Shown here: piece by piece, positions 1 to 8,281 of the stretch
How positions within the stretch are numbered: position 1 is the first letter of the stretch
How the letters are laid out: the number at the start of each line of letters is the position of its first letter
Assembly: GCA_017535925.1 (NCBI GenBank)
Contig: JAFXTD010000047.1
Coordinates: 1 to 64,000 of the forward strand
From: Selenomonadaceae bacterium
GTDB taxonomy: Bacteria > Bacillota > Negativicutes > Selenomonadales > Selenomonadaceae
Reading direction: 5' to 3'
Length of the DNA: 64,000 bases
Notes under the pieces: model-generated
What the model saw: only the letters and a program-made list of their open reading frames with translations
Database searches by the model: none
Told to the model about the DNA's origin: nothing
Translations under genes and position numbers: made by a program

Positions 1-141
1 AGGATGTTCATCCGCCGGAGAATCGCCCTTTTCTTTTGCTACTTTTCTTTTGGGCGCAGCAAAAGAAAAGTAGATTTAATACAAAAAAGTTATTGAAACG
101 TTTAATCGAAGCCGCCGATTGAATTTACCAACAACCCCTAG
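1..141. repeat. Intergenic repeat, family 1 (cut by window edge)
   Basis: This is the right half of a dispersed intergenic element. It has a pyrimidine/purine inverted repeat (TTTTCTTTTGCTACTTTTC, then its near complement after GGGCGC). It ends in the terminal motif GAATTTACCAACA followed by CCCCTAG. The same modules recur at 17.9, 20.7, 29.7 and 48.1 kb. No coding potential is seen. Confidence 0.75.
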
Positions 142-147
142 TAAATA

Positions 148-212
148 GGAACTGGGAACTAGTAGGGACTAGGGATAAGAAACTAGTTCCCAGTTCCCAG
201 TTCCTAATTCCT
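148..212. repeat. Near-perfect inverted repeat between two family-1 copies
   Basis: GGAACTGGGAACTAG on the left faces CTAGTTCCCAGTTCC on the right across a loop of about 20 bases, and the right arm carries an extra CAGTTCC unit. Short words of this kind (AATTCCCAATTCC) also occur near 25.4, 46.96 and 50.85 kb. It could form a strong hairpin. No gene lies within it. Confidence 0.7.
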
Positions 213-465
213 ACAAGAAAAGGGCGTTGACCGCTATAAAACCTTCCGGGTTTTAAGTCGCGGCGGCCGCACATCCGTGTGCGGCCGGGTTTTCACTCAC
301 CGCTGCTTTTGAATTTACCAACAGCCCCTAGGAAGTCGTCCTGAAAGCTGACAGCTAATTTTTGACGTCATTTAATTTACCAACATGCCCTAGTGGTTAG
401 GGTTTTTAATGACGGCCGGGCACTCACCAACCGTTGCTTTTTAATTTACCGACACACTCTGCTGC
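213..465. repeat. Three degenerate family-1 repeat fragments
   Basis: Three consecutive fragments each end in AATTTACC(A/G)ACA, near 331, 393 and 455; the first two continue into CCCTAG. The first also contains a GGCCGCACATCCGTGTGCGGCC palindrome-like block near 265-288. Nested decay of several insertions is the likely explanation. From 466 to 660 nothing recognisable was found. Confidence 0.6.
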
Positions 466-662
466 CTGCTAACCTTTCAAAGGATTTGATTTCAAATGTT
501 TCCGTAAACGTCACAATCGTGAAAGAGCCGCCGCTTGAAATGAAAAAATTTTTTCCTGCGACGGGCGAGGCTGTTAAAAATTGTCTTTGCCCCGTGCGGA
601 CATTGTTTAAAATCTTTCGCCCGTTCGGAAGGATTTTTGAACGCGGGAAGAGCCGTTCCCTA

Positions 663-690
663 TTGAAATTTATAAAAAGTATGTTATCAT
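663..690 (+). promoter_or_regulatory. Candidate sigma-A/70 promoter for ndh-fsa
   Basis: TTGAAA at 663-668 and TATCAT at 685-690 are separated by 16 bases. It would give a leader of about 125 bases before ndh. The leader contains a short CGGG-AATTAT-CCCG hairpin near 749-762. Confidence 0.5.
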
Positions 691-821
691 ACGCGAAGAC
701 AACGGGTTAGGGGGTTGTGGTAAGGAGCAGTTCAAAAACAGACAGAGACGGGAATTATCCCGAAATATTTTTAGCCCGTTAAGTTAAAATTTTCACTACA
801 AGTTTCAGGAGGTCTTTTGAA

Positions 822-2093
822 ATGAAAAACGGCAAGCCCCATATAGTAATCGTAGGCGGCGGTTTCGGAGGCATCAAAATCGGTCAGCTCTTCGCCAAAG
901 AAAACGTCGAAGTTACTCTTATCGACCGTCACAATTTCCATTTGTTCCAACCGCTCTTGTATCAAGTTTCGACTGCGGTTTTGGAGACGGGCGAGGTTGC
1001 CTATCCGATTCGTTCTTTCTTCCGCAACAACAAAAACGTCAACCTCTACATGGCGAAAGTTCAGGGCGTCGACCAAGAGCGCGACGTTGTCATAACGAAT
1101 CACGGCGAAATTCACTACGATTATTTGGTTCTTGCGGCGGGCGCGACGACTAACTTTTTCGGGATGAAAAGTGTCGAGGAAAATTCTTTCGGCATGAAGA
1201 CTTTGCAAGAGGCGGTTCACATTCGCAACCACGTCATTCACGAATTTGAACGCGCAGAGAAACCCTATCGCACACCCGAAGACCGCAAAAAGCGTATGAC
1301 TTTCGTGGTGGTCGGCGGCGGTCCAACCGGCGTCGAAGAGGCGGGCGCGATTGCCGAATTGATTGCCACGCAGAAAAAAGAATTCCATTTGCTCGACTTC
1401 AACGACGTGAGCATAAAATTAATTGAGGCGACGCCGCGACTTCTGCCTATGGTCTCGGAAGATTTGCAAAAACACACCGTCAAAGTCTTGGAGAAAAAAG
1501 GCGTCGAAGTCATGCTCAATACTCAAGTCGTCGATTATGACGGTCATGTTCTCAAACTCAAAAACGGCGTGGAAATTCCTACAACGACTGTTATTTGGGC
1601 AGCGGGCGTCAGAGCTGTCGACATGATGAAAAATTGCGGCGGCGAATGTGCTCGTGACGGTCGCATTTGGATTGAAGAAGATTTGATGGTTCGCGGCGCG
1701 GTTCATAAAAATGTTTTCGCTATCGGTGACTGCGCGGCGTTCATGCACGGCGATATGAAACGCCCCTTGCCGACGGTCGCGCCCGTTGCCACTCAACAGG
1801 CGAAGGTTGCTCACAAAAATATCATGACGCTTATCAAAGGCGGCAGCAAGCTTGAAAAATTTGTCTACAAAGATTTGGGAGCAATGGCGACAATCGGCAA
1901 AGGCGAGGCTGTCGTCAACAAACCGAAGATGACCGGTTTTCTTGCTTGGTGTGCTTGGATGCTTGTTCACTTGATGAGGCTTGCGGGAATTTATACGAAC
2001 ATGACGGTTACTTTCAAATGGGCATTGAATTTCTTGACAAGTGCCCGGCTTGGAAGAATTATTACGAATATAAGTCTCGACCCGTTTAAGTGA
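822..2093 (+). CDS. ndh: Type 2 NADH dehydrogenase (NDH-2)
   Basis: A single-subunit, non-proton-pumping NADH:quinone oxidoreductase of 423 residues, acting at the inner face of the cytoplasmic membrane. It has two Rossmann folds: an N-terminal FAD-binding IVGGGFGG at about residues 10-17, and an NAD-binding VVGGGPTG in the middle. The FAD-contacting AIGDCA motif and the following VAPVATQQA segment are typical of the family. The C-terminus is rich in Trp, Leu and Met (WCAWMLVHLMRLAG), consistent with membrane anchoring. The start has AGGAGG about 6 bases upstream. It is followed after 15 bases by fsa. It can pass electrons to quinone for the nitrite reductase encoded at 53-55 kb (inference). 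Confidence 0.93.
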   Translation: MKNGKPHIVIVGGGFGGIKIGQLFAKENVEVTLIDRHNFHLFQPLLYQVSTAVLETGEVAYPIRSFFRNNKNVNLYMAKVQGVDQERDVVITNHGEIHYDYLVLAAGATTNFFGMKSVEENSFGMKTLQEAVHIRNHVIHEFERAEKPYRTPEDRKKRMTFVVVGGGPTGVEEAGAIAELIATQKKEFHLLDFNDVSIKLIEATPRLLPMVSEDLQKHTVKVLEKKGVEVMLNTQVVDYDGHVLKLKNGVEIPTTTVIWAAGVRAVDMMKNCGGECARDGRIWIEEDLMVRGAVHKNVFAIGDCAAFMHGDMKRPLPTVAPVATQQAKVAHKNIMTLIKGGSKLEKFVYKDLGAMATIGKGEAVVNKPKMTGFLAWCAWMLVHLMRLAGIYTNMTVTFKWALNFLTSARLGRIITNISLDPFK

Positions 2094-2108
2094 TTCGGGG
2101 TGGTTCAA

Positions 2109-2792
2109 ATGAAACTTTTGATTGACGACGCACGCCTCGACGAGATTAAAAAAATTTATGAATTCTTCCCTGTCAGCGGCGTGACAACAAATCCCACAAT
2201 CCTTTCCAAAGTCGGAGGCAATCCCTTCGACACGCTGAAAAAAATTCGCGGCTTTATCGGTGAGGAAGCAGACCTTCACGTTCAAGCCGTCAATCGCCGC
2301 GCAGAAAAAATCGTCGACGAGGCAAAACATATTGTCGAAGTTTTGGGCGCGAACACTTACGTAAAAATTCCTGCCGTTCCCGAAGGCTTCAAGGCAATGA
2401 AAATTTTGGTTGAGACGAGCGAAATTTTAATCACTGCGACGGCGATTTATACACCCATGCAAGCTTTTATCGCGGGGCAATGCGGCGCAAGTTACGCGGC
2501 TCCTTACGTCAACCGAATCGACAACATGGGCTTTAACGGCTTGACGGTTGCCAAAGAGATTCAACAAATTTTTTCAAGCAATCGTATGGAGACCGAAGTT
2601 ATCGCGGCGAGTTTCAAAAATTCTCAACAGGTTTTGGAGCTTTGCAAGTGCGGAATAAGCGCGGCGACCATTGCCCCCGAAATTTTCTTCGCACTGATAA
2701 AAAATTCCGCGATTAATGATGCCGTCGAAAATTTTATCGCAGACTTTGAATCCTTCGCGGGCAAAGATAAATCCATGCTTGACTTCAAATAA
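2109..2792 (+). CDS. fsa: Fructose-6-phosphate aldolase / transaldolase-like protein
   Basis: A small class I aldolase of the transaldolase B/FSA (MipB/TalC) family, 227 residues, the usual length for the FSA type. TTNPTIL near residue 26, YVKIP with the Schiff-base Lys at about residue 86, and a C-terminal half resembling FSA (AAPYVNRIDNMG) support this. The reaction is reversible aldol chemistry between dihydroxyacetone or glyceraldehyde-3-phosphate and sugars; whether it acts as FSA or as a true transaldolase cannot be decided here. An in-frame GTG at 2100 exists, but GGGGTGG spacing favours ATG 2109. It is probably co-transcribed with ndh and ends just before a terminator. Confidence 0.85.
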   Translation: MKLLIDDARLDEIKKIYEFFPVSGVTTNPTILSKVGGNPFDTLKKIRGFIGEEADLHVQAVNRRAEKIVDEAKHIVEVLGANTYVKIPAVPEGFKAMKILVETSEILITATAIYTPMQAFIAGQCGASYAAPYVNRIDNMGFNGLTVAKEIQQIFSSNRMETEVIAASFKNSQQVLELCKCGISAATIAPEIFFALIKNSAINDAVENFIADFESFAGKDKSMLDFK

Positions 2793-2810
2793 TCATAACG
2801 AATAAAAAAA

Positions 2811-2844
2811 ATCCCCTTCCGATTTCGGAGGGGGAAATTTTTTT
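2811..2844. terminator. Bidirectional intrinsic terminator
   Basis: The stem is CCCCTTCCG / CGGAGGGG with an ATTT loop. It is followed by a T-run on the plus strand and preceded by an A-run that serves the minus strand. It separates convergent fsa and the Tad-domain gene. Confidence 0.85.
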
Positions 2845-2857
2845 GCGTTGCTTTATC

Positions 2858-5500
2858 TTACTTCCAATCGTCCGTGTTGGGAACATTCAATGCGTCGGTC
2901 TTGGTCAACAAGAATTCTTTTTCGTTACGAATACCTTCCGCCACTTTGTCCAGCGTGAAGACTGTATATGTCCCGGTCAACTTAACATAATCTTCGCAGA
3001 AATAAACGGGGTTGCCTGCCTCGTCGTAGAGCGGAGCCGGATTGCCGTCCGAATCAAGGCGAACCGTTCTTATCGAGTTGATTTGTTGGGGTATCTCATT
3101 TCTGGTAGCGAAGTCGCCGCTGTCATAGAGTTTTACGTCTGCCCAGTTGGTGACGCGAATCTGATTGCCCGCCTCGTCAAGTTTATACAGCGGAATTAAA
3201 TCTTTGGAGAGGTCGCCATATTCGTGGAAAGGTGTTTCGTCCAGCGTTTTGTTGTTGTCGTAGAAGACATACATAAATTTGACGTTGGTATCTGTCTTAA
3301 ACGTTCTGAACTTCGAGCTGCTGCTCAAGTGGAATTTGCTTGTGTCGGTTCCGTTGTTGTTATAAAGCTCAAGCGCATTACTGCCCGTTGCCTTTGTGGT
3401 TTGGATATTATTCTTGTCGTCGACGAGAGGAATTGTAATTGTCTTCGTGCTCCATCCCGATTTAACTGTAACTCTCTTCGAAAATTCCTTCGTGTGGGAC
3501 GAATTGCCGCTTGTGGAAAGATAGCGATATTCTTTGGCAACAATAAAGCCCTCGAAGGTGTGACCGTTGCCGTTAATCACGACGGGGATATCGGGCATCC
3601 ACAGCACGCCTTTAAAGTCCGTGTTGAGATTCAAGATAAGCGGTTGCGGCTCGCGGTCTTCCAAAGGTCCGTCGTAGTAGAAAAACAGCGGGCGTTTTGA
3701 ATCAGCCGTGTTGTCCTTGTTTATGTTGATGATGATTTGTTGAGGAGAATTGCCTTGAGCACCGCCTTGTGCATTATGCGCCGGCTCGCTCTCAATTCGG
3801 ATATACAACGGGTCGTCATTTTTTCCGGCGCGAACATCATACGCCGCTTTAACTTTTATCAGCGCATGGTGTCTTGTTGATGGATTAAGAAGCTGTGTGG
3901 AATTCTCACTACTGACATGAAAATCAAGGAACAATCGGTCTATATCCTTAATGTTTTTGCCTTTGTCGGTCGCTGTGTTTATCTCTAAAGATTTTTCAGC
4001 TACATTGCTGAATTGAATGTAGTCCGGAGCGGTTGTATATTTTTGGGTTGAAACAGACCAGTCGCCGTCGTAGACGTATTTGGCGATAAGGTACTGCATT
4101 TGCTCCCAAAGCGTCTTGTTGTTGTGAGGCTTAACCTCTTCTTCCCACACGGCGTACAAAGTGACGGAGGTGTTGTCGCCGAAGAGATTGATAACTTCAG
4201 TTTTGGTTAATTGTTTGCCGTCGGGAATGTAGTTGGCTACCAGAGAATTTGCATCTGCATTTTTATCCGTGCTCCAGCCGTAAAATTCATAGCCTTCGCG
4301 GGTCGGCTTGCCTTTGTTCGGAGTTATGGGGTCTGTTGTCTCGGAGTCTTCCATTTCTTTCGGATTTTTAATTTGTTTTGAATCGGTGGAGGTTGTGCCG
4401 TCGCTGAAAGAGCCGCCGTTCGGGTCGAAAACCAGATTAACGGGTTGCTGTTTGACTTTTACCCATTGAGCATACAAAACAATTGAACCGTTTTTCCAGT
4501 CGTAATCGTCATTATCTTGAGCGGCGGGGTCATACGTCTTAAAGAACTCTTCGATATTATCCGCCGTCAGCACCGTGCCGTAGGGAACGATTAAGCCGTT
4601 TTCGTTCGTCCAATATCTCAAGAATTCATATTCTTCACGTTCGGGCGTCGAAGAATAACCGTCGGGAACAATCACGGCTGCCGAGCCGGATTCTTTTATC
4701 GCTTTATTTATATCGCCTATTGACAGACGTGCGGTCGTGGTTGTGCCGTCGTTCGGATTGACAAACTTTCCGCCGTTCGGGTCGAATACAATTTGAGCAT
4801 TGCCGGAGGAGGTGGAGGAGGTTTCTTTGGAAATTTTGGCAACGGCAATGACGGGCGCGTCCATCGGGTCGAACCAGCCGGGCATGAATAAATGTTGAAT
4901 ATCTTCTTGCAACTGAACGACGTAATAAAAATCATCGCCGTCTTTATAAATTTGTGGAGAGTCCATTTTGATTTCGTTGTATCTGTTTTTGCGCGCCCAA
5001 CTGTCTTCCATAGAATATGCTTCGTCGGTCTCGGCGGCTTCGGCTACGGAAAAGAAACTTTGCGAAGAGGAACTTACATTGTTGGAGGAAAGATTTTTCC
5101 GCGCGTATTGAACAGCAGCTTTGTCGGCCGTCGATTTAATTGCGGCTGTAATGTCTGTCGCGTCGGCGGTTGTGCTTTTGGTTGAGCTTTTGGTTAAGCT
5201 TGAGACTGTATAAAGATTACTTTCGTCAGGGTGTTGATAAACGAGCGCGACCTTGTAGCTTTTATAATTGCTGCTATTATCCTGCAGTTGTTTAAGCAAC
5301 GATTTCGCGCCCGCGAGGACTGCCGCATCCGCCGCGTTTTGCAGGCGTGATACATTCAGATAGTACCAGCCCAAATCGATTCCCATTCCCGCGAAAAGAA
5401 ACAGCAACGGAACAAATAACGCGAACAAGAGCATAACTTGTCCGCGCTGTCTAAAAAAATTTTTTGAAGGGGTGCCCTTGACGAAAGGTTCGTGATTCAT
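2858..5500 (-). CDS. Tad/TadG-like secreted protein with two InlB-type B-repeats
   Basis: An 880-residue surface or envelope protein. Residues about 17-64 are a Tad-like N-terminus: basic RQRGQ, one hydrophobic helix, then GIDLGWYYLNVSRLQNAADA, the hallmark of TadE/TadG-like pseudopilin-associated proteins. Two Listeria-Bacteroides (InlB B/Flg_new) repeats follow at about 236-347 and 355-453, each running from (V/I)VFDPNGG(K/S)F to a closing LYA(Q/V)W. The remaining 420 residues are not recognised; they include a segment at about 630-670 with WMPDIPVVING resembling proteins with an N-terminal Tad domain. No other tad or flp genes lie in the window, so this is a solitary Tad protein. The RBS AAGGAAG lies rather far (about 10-14 bases) from the ATG. 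Role inferred as surface adhesion or assembly. Confidence 0.75.
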   Translation of the reverse strand: MNHEPFVKGTPSKNFFRQRGQVMLLFALFVPLLFLFAGMGIDLGWYYLNVSRLQNAADAAVLAGAKSLLKQLQDNSSNYKSYKVALVYQHPDESNLYTVSSLTKSSTKSTTADATDITAAIKSTADKAAVQYARKNLSSNNVSSSSQSFFSVAEAAETDEAYSMEDSWARKNRYNEIKMDSPQIYKDGDDFYYVVQLQEDIQHLFMPGWFDPMDAPVIAVAKISKETSSTSSGNAQIVFDPNGGKFVNPNDGTTTTARLSIGDINKAIKESGSAAVIVPDGYSSTPEREEYEFLRYWTNENGLIVPYGTVLTADNIEEFFKTYDPAAQDNDDYDWKNGSIVLYAQWVKVKQQPVNLVFDPNGGSFSDGTTSTDSKQIKNPKEMEDSETTDPITPNKGKPTREGYEFYGWSTDKNADANSLVANYIPDGKQLTKTEVINLFGDNTSVTLYAVWEEEVKPHNNKTLWEQMQYLIAKYVYDGDWSVSTQKYTTAPDYIQFSNVAEKSLEINTATDKGKNIKDIDRLFLDFHVSSENSTQLLNPSTRHHALIKVKAAYDVRAGKNDDPLYIRIESEPAHNAQGGAQGNSPQQIIININKDNTADSKRPLFFYYDGPLEDREPQPLILNLNTDFKGVLWMPDIPVVINGNGHTFEGFIVAKEYRYLSTSGNSSHTKEFSKRVTVKSGWSTKTITIPLVDDKNNIQTTKATGSNALELYNNNGTDTSKFHLSSSSKFRTFKTDTNVKFMYVFYDNNKTLDETPFHEYGDLSKDLIPLYKLDEAGNQIRVTNWADVKLYDSGDFATRNEIPQQINSIRTVRLDSDGNPAPLYDEAGNPVYFCEDYVKLTGTYTVFTLDKVAEGIRNEKEFLLTKTDALNVPNTDDWK

Positions 5501-5551
5501 GATTTACTTGACACTTCCTTTAATGAAACTTTATTGAATGATTGGAATCAG

Positions 5552-5580
5552 ATAGTATCAGAAAGGCTGTTTTTTTTCAA
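5552..5580 (-). promoter_or_regulatory. Promoter of the Tad/InlB-repeat gene
   Basis: On the minus strand TTGAAA (5575-5580) and TACTAT (5552-5557) are separated by exactly 17 bases. The expected transcript start lies near 5545, giving a leader of about 45 bases. Confidence 0.65.
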
Positions 5581-5606
5581 GTAAAAAATTCGTTAAAAGG
5601 AATAGT

Positions 5607-6959
5607 TCAAGCTCGCGCCGGCTTGAGGCGTTTCATGTGATAAGAATATGCCGCGATTAAAAATATCGTCGTGATAAACCAACTTATCGGATAGACCGCC
5701 ATGAGCGTTGAGTAAGTCGGAATATTTCTGAACGCCGTAAAAACCCAGATGACACGAGTGCCGCAAACGCAGATTAAAGTTATCACGGCGGGCGTCAATG
5801 AAATTCCGTAGCCGCGCAAAGCACCCGATATGCTTTCCATCAAAACGTTAATCAATTCGGGGAGGACAATGTACCAAAGACGAATCACGCCGAGCCGTAT
5901 GACTTCGGGGTCGCTGTTGAAAAGATACAAAACTTCTTCGGCGAAGAATAAAATAAAAAAGCAAAGCGTCTGCATGAAAATTGCGCTCAAGCCCATTGAA
6001 ACCCACATTGCCCGCTTGCAACGCCGTAAATTTCCCGCGCCGTAATTCTGACCGACGAAGGTCGTTGCCGCCTGCCCGAAGCCGTTCACGAAACAAAAGA
6101 CGTTAATCTCAATCGTGAACGCCGCAGCCGAAGCCGCCATTGCATCCGCGCCGAGTGAGTTTATCGCCGCTTGAATTAAAAGATTCGACAGCGAAAAGAC
6201 CATGCCTTGAATGCCCGCTGGCAATCCGATTCGGACAATCTCAAAGAGTTCTTCCTTGTCGACGATTAAAGCGTTGAGGTTGAGTTTTATGACGCCTTCA
6301 GCTTTCAGAAGTTCAAAGAATAAAATTATCGCGCTGACGAAATTTGCAATGACGGTCGCCGCCGCCACGCCCGCGATTCCAAAATCGAATTGCAAAACAA
6401 AAAGCAAGTTCAGAAAAATATTTACGACGCTTGCAATCGCCAAAGCAATCAGAGGCGTTCGGGTATCGCCTTTGCTTCGGAAAATCGCCGCTTGAAAATT
6501 GTAAAGACTTATCGCGGGAAGAGAGAGCAAAAAAATTCGCAGATAAATTTCCGCCATGTCGACGACGCTTGACGGAACCTCAAGGAAATAAAAAATCGGC
6601 GCGACCAAAAATTCCGCGATTATGCAGAAAAAAAATCCCGCCGCCATTGCCAAAACAAAGACCGTGTTCACTGCCGCGTGAGCACGGTCAATTCTTTTTG
6701 CTCCGATATTTTGAGCAATGACGACGTTCGCGCCGAGACTCAAGCCCATCATCAAGCTTACGATAAGCCCGACCATTGAAATATTGTTTCCGACTGCCGC
6801 CATTGCATTTTTGCCGACGAACTTTCCAAGCGTGAAAACGTCCGCCGAATTTAAAAGTTGTTGCATGACGCCCGTCAACGCCAGAGGCAACGCGAATAAA
6901 ATTATTTTGTCCCACAGCGAGCCGTGCAACATATCAATATCGCGCGTGTTGAATTTCAT
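5607..6959 (-). CDS. MATE family multidrug/cation efflux transporter
   Basis: A 450-residue inner-membrane antiporter with about 12 hydrophobic segments in two related halves, the normal MATE size. The N-terminal half contains LPLALTGVMQQLLNSADVF and the phase (V/N)GLIVSLMMGLSLGANVVIAQ typical of the family. The second half repeats the pattern (GLPAGIQGMVFSLSNLLIQ). MATE proteins export organic cations, drugs or flavins using Na+ or H+; the substrate cannot be told. The ATG overlaps the birA stop by four bases (ATGA), so translation is coupled to birA. Confidence 0.9.
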   Translation of the reverse strand: MKFNTRDIDMLHGSLWDKIILFALPLALTGVMQQLLNSADVFTLGKFVGKNAMAAVGNNISMVGLIVSLMMGLSLGANVVIAQNIGAKRIDRAHAAVNTVFVLAMAAGFFFCIIAEFLVAPIFYFLEVPSSVVDMAEIYLRIFLLSLPAISLYNFQAAIFRSKGDTRTPLIALAIASVVNIFLNLLFVLQFDFGIAGVAAATVIANFVSAIILFFELLKAEGVIKLNLNALIVDKEELFEIVRIGLPAGIQGMVFSLSNLLIQAAINSLGADAMAASAAAFTIEINVFCFVNGFGQAATTFVGQNYGAGNLRRCKRAMWVSMGLSAIFMQTLCFFILFFAEEVLYLFNSDPEVIRLGVIRLWYIVLPELINVLMESISGALRGYGISLTPAVITLICVCGTRVIWVFTAFRNIPTYSTLMAVYPISWFITTIFLIAAYSYHMKRLKPARA

Positions 6960-7927
6960 CTTATCGAGACATCTCCCGCGTAGACAGTCCGAAGCCCTTG
7001 TTCCGTTTCGACGATAAGCGCGCCTTCCTTGTCCAAGTCAATCGCCTTGCCCGTGAAAGTTTCGCCGCCGTCGCCCGCCGAAATCACACGAATATTTTTT
7101 CCGAGCGTTATGTTGTATTTCTTCCAAAGCGTAAAGATTTTTTCGAAGCCCGATTCGTTGACTTCACGATAGAGCTTGTCGAATTCCTCAAGCACTGCAC
7201 GAAAAAATTCCACGCGGGAAATTTCTCCGCCGTTCATTTCGGATAAGGAAGTTGCAACGCTGCGAAGATCTTCGGGAAATTCCTCGCGGCTTATGTTGAC
7301 GTTAATGCCCAAGCCGACGACGATATAAGTTATCTTGCCTATTTCGGCGGTTATCTCCGTCAATATGCCGACGAGTTTTCGCCCGTCGAACATAATATCG
7401 TTCGGCCATTTGATTTCGGCTTTGAGGTTGAAACGATTCATTGCTTCGGCAACGGCAACCGCTGCCATCAAGGTGCACTTGGGCGCGTTGTGCGGCAAAA
7501 ATTTCGGGCGAAGAATAATCGAAAACCAAATGCCCTTGCCTCGCGGCGAATAATAATTTCTTTCGAGGCGACCCTTGCCGCTTTCCTGTTCCTCTGCCAC
7601 GACGATAGTTCCGTCTTCCGCCCCGTGATATGCCAGAGCTTTTGCAACACGGTTTGTCGAATCGACGGAAGGATAATATTCCATTTGCTTGCCGATAATT
7701 TCCGTTTTGAGTTCGACTTGAATTTCACTCGGCAAGAGGAGGTCGGGCGCGTCTTTGAGTTTGTAGCCGCGACGCTCACGACTTAGAATCAGATAACCGC
7801 TCTCACGAAGTTTTTGAATATGTTTCCAGACAGCCGTGCGGGAAATTCCCAAATCACCGGCGATGCTCTCGCCCGAAATGAAATTATCACCCGACTTCTT
7901 CAACATTTCAACGATTGTCTTACGCAT
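6956..7927 (-). CDS. birA: Bifunctional biotin-protein ligase / biotin operon repressor BirA
   Basis: Attaches biotin to carboxylase carrier domains and represses biotin genes when loaded with biotinyl-AMP. An N-terminal winged helix-turn-helix (SGESIAGDLGISRTAVWKHI) is followed by the ligase core: SGKGRLER biotinyl-adenylate loop, KWPNDI, and a C-terminal SH3-like domain. The protein is about 323 residues, the size of group II (DNA-binding) BirA. An upstream ATG at 7931-7933 sits only one base from GAGGTG, whereas ATG 7925-7927 has ideal spacing, so that start was chosen. It forms an operon with the MATE gene. Confidence 0.92.
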   Translation of the reverse strand: MRKTIVEMLKKSGDNFISGESIAGDLGISRTAVWKHIQKLRESGYLILSRERRGYKLKDAPDLLLPSEIQVELKTEIIGKQMEYYPSVDSTNRVAKALAYHGAEDGTIVVAEEQESGKGRLERNYYSPRGKGIWFSIILRPKFLPHNAPKCTLMAAVAVAEAMNRFNLKAEIKWPNDIMFDGRKLVGILTEITAEIGKITYIVVGLGINVNISREEFPEDLRSVATSLSEMNGGEISRVEFFRAVLEEFDKLYREVNESGFEKIFTLWKKYNITLGKNIRVISAGDGGETFTGKAIDLDKEGALIVETEQGLRTVYAGDVSIR

Positions 7928-7947
7928 ATTCATTCACCTCGCATAAA

Positions 7948-7976
7948 AGCTTAACATACTCCGATTAACATTTCAA
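7948..7976 (-). promoter_or_regulatory. Candidate promoter of birA-MATE operon
   Basis: Minus strand: TTGAAA at 7971-7976, 17-base spacer, TAAGCT at 7948-7953. A BirA operator was searched by eye but not convincingly found. Confidence 0.4.
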
Positions 7977-7999
7977 ATGAAATTTACCCCATAAACGAA

Positions 8000-8026
8000 A
8001 ATAACCGCCTGTAGCGGAAATTATTT
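8000..8026 (-). terminator. Possible terminator of tRNA-Ala
   Basis: Minus strand: AATAA...CCGC-TACAG-GCGG-TTATT followed by TTCGTTT, directly after the tRNA CCA end. The stem is short and the T-run imperfect. Confidence 0.45.
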
Positions 8027-8029
8027 GTT

Positions 8030-8105
<76 letters not shown>

Positions 8106-8116
8106 ACAGCGCGGTT

Positions 8117-8145
8117 ATATTAAATCATTTCACGCCCGTTGTCAA
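8117..8145 (-). promoter_or_regulatory. Strong promoter of tRNA-Ala
   Basis: Minus strand: consensus TTGACA (8140-8145), 17-base spacer, TAATAT (8117-8122), about 11 bases before the mature tRNA 5' end. Confidence 0.85.
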
Positions 8146-8200
8146 GGATTTTCTTATTTCTTTGTCGACGTCATCCGTGACGGCTCCTTAAATTTGTTGC

Positions 8201-8230
8201 AAAAAAATTACCCGCCGATAATCGACGGGC
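8201..8230 (-). terminator. Terminator of the PTS gene
   Basis: Minus strand: CCCGTCGATTATCGGCGGG stem-loop followed by TAATTTTTTT. A lone copy of the GTCATCCRTGACGGC palindrome found in the repeat families lies just beyond it (8169-8185). Confidence 0.85.
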
Positions 8231-8281
8231 TCAATTTTAAGGAAGAATATTATTCACTCGAAATTTTGAAATGTAAGCGGC

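Noticed and set aside
393-710. Open frame of 105 codons before ndh
   Set aside because: It begins inside repeat fragments, has no Shine-Dalgarno site, and its residues look random; it overlaps the likely ndh promoter.
1419-2330. Long antisense open frame opposite ndh and fsa
   Set aside because: It mirrors the strong codon bias of two well-identified genes and resembles no protein; same holds for the antisense frames over ftsH, pheT, the PTS gene and others.
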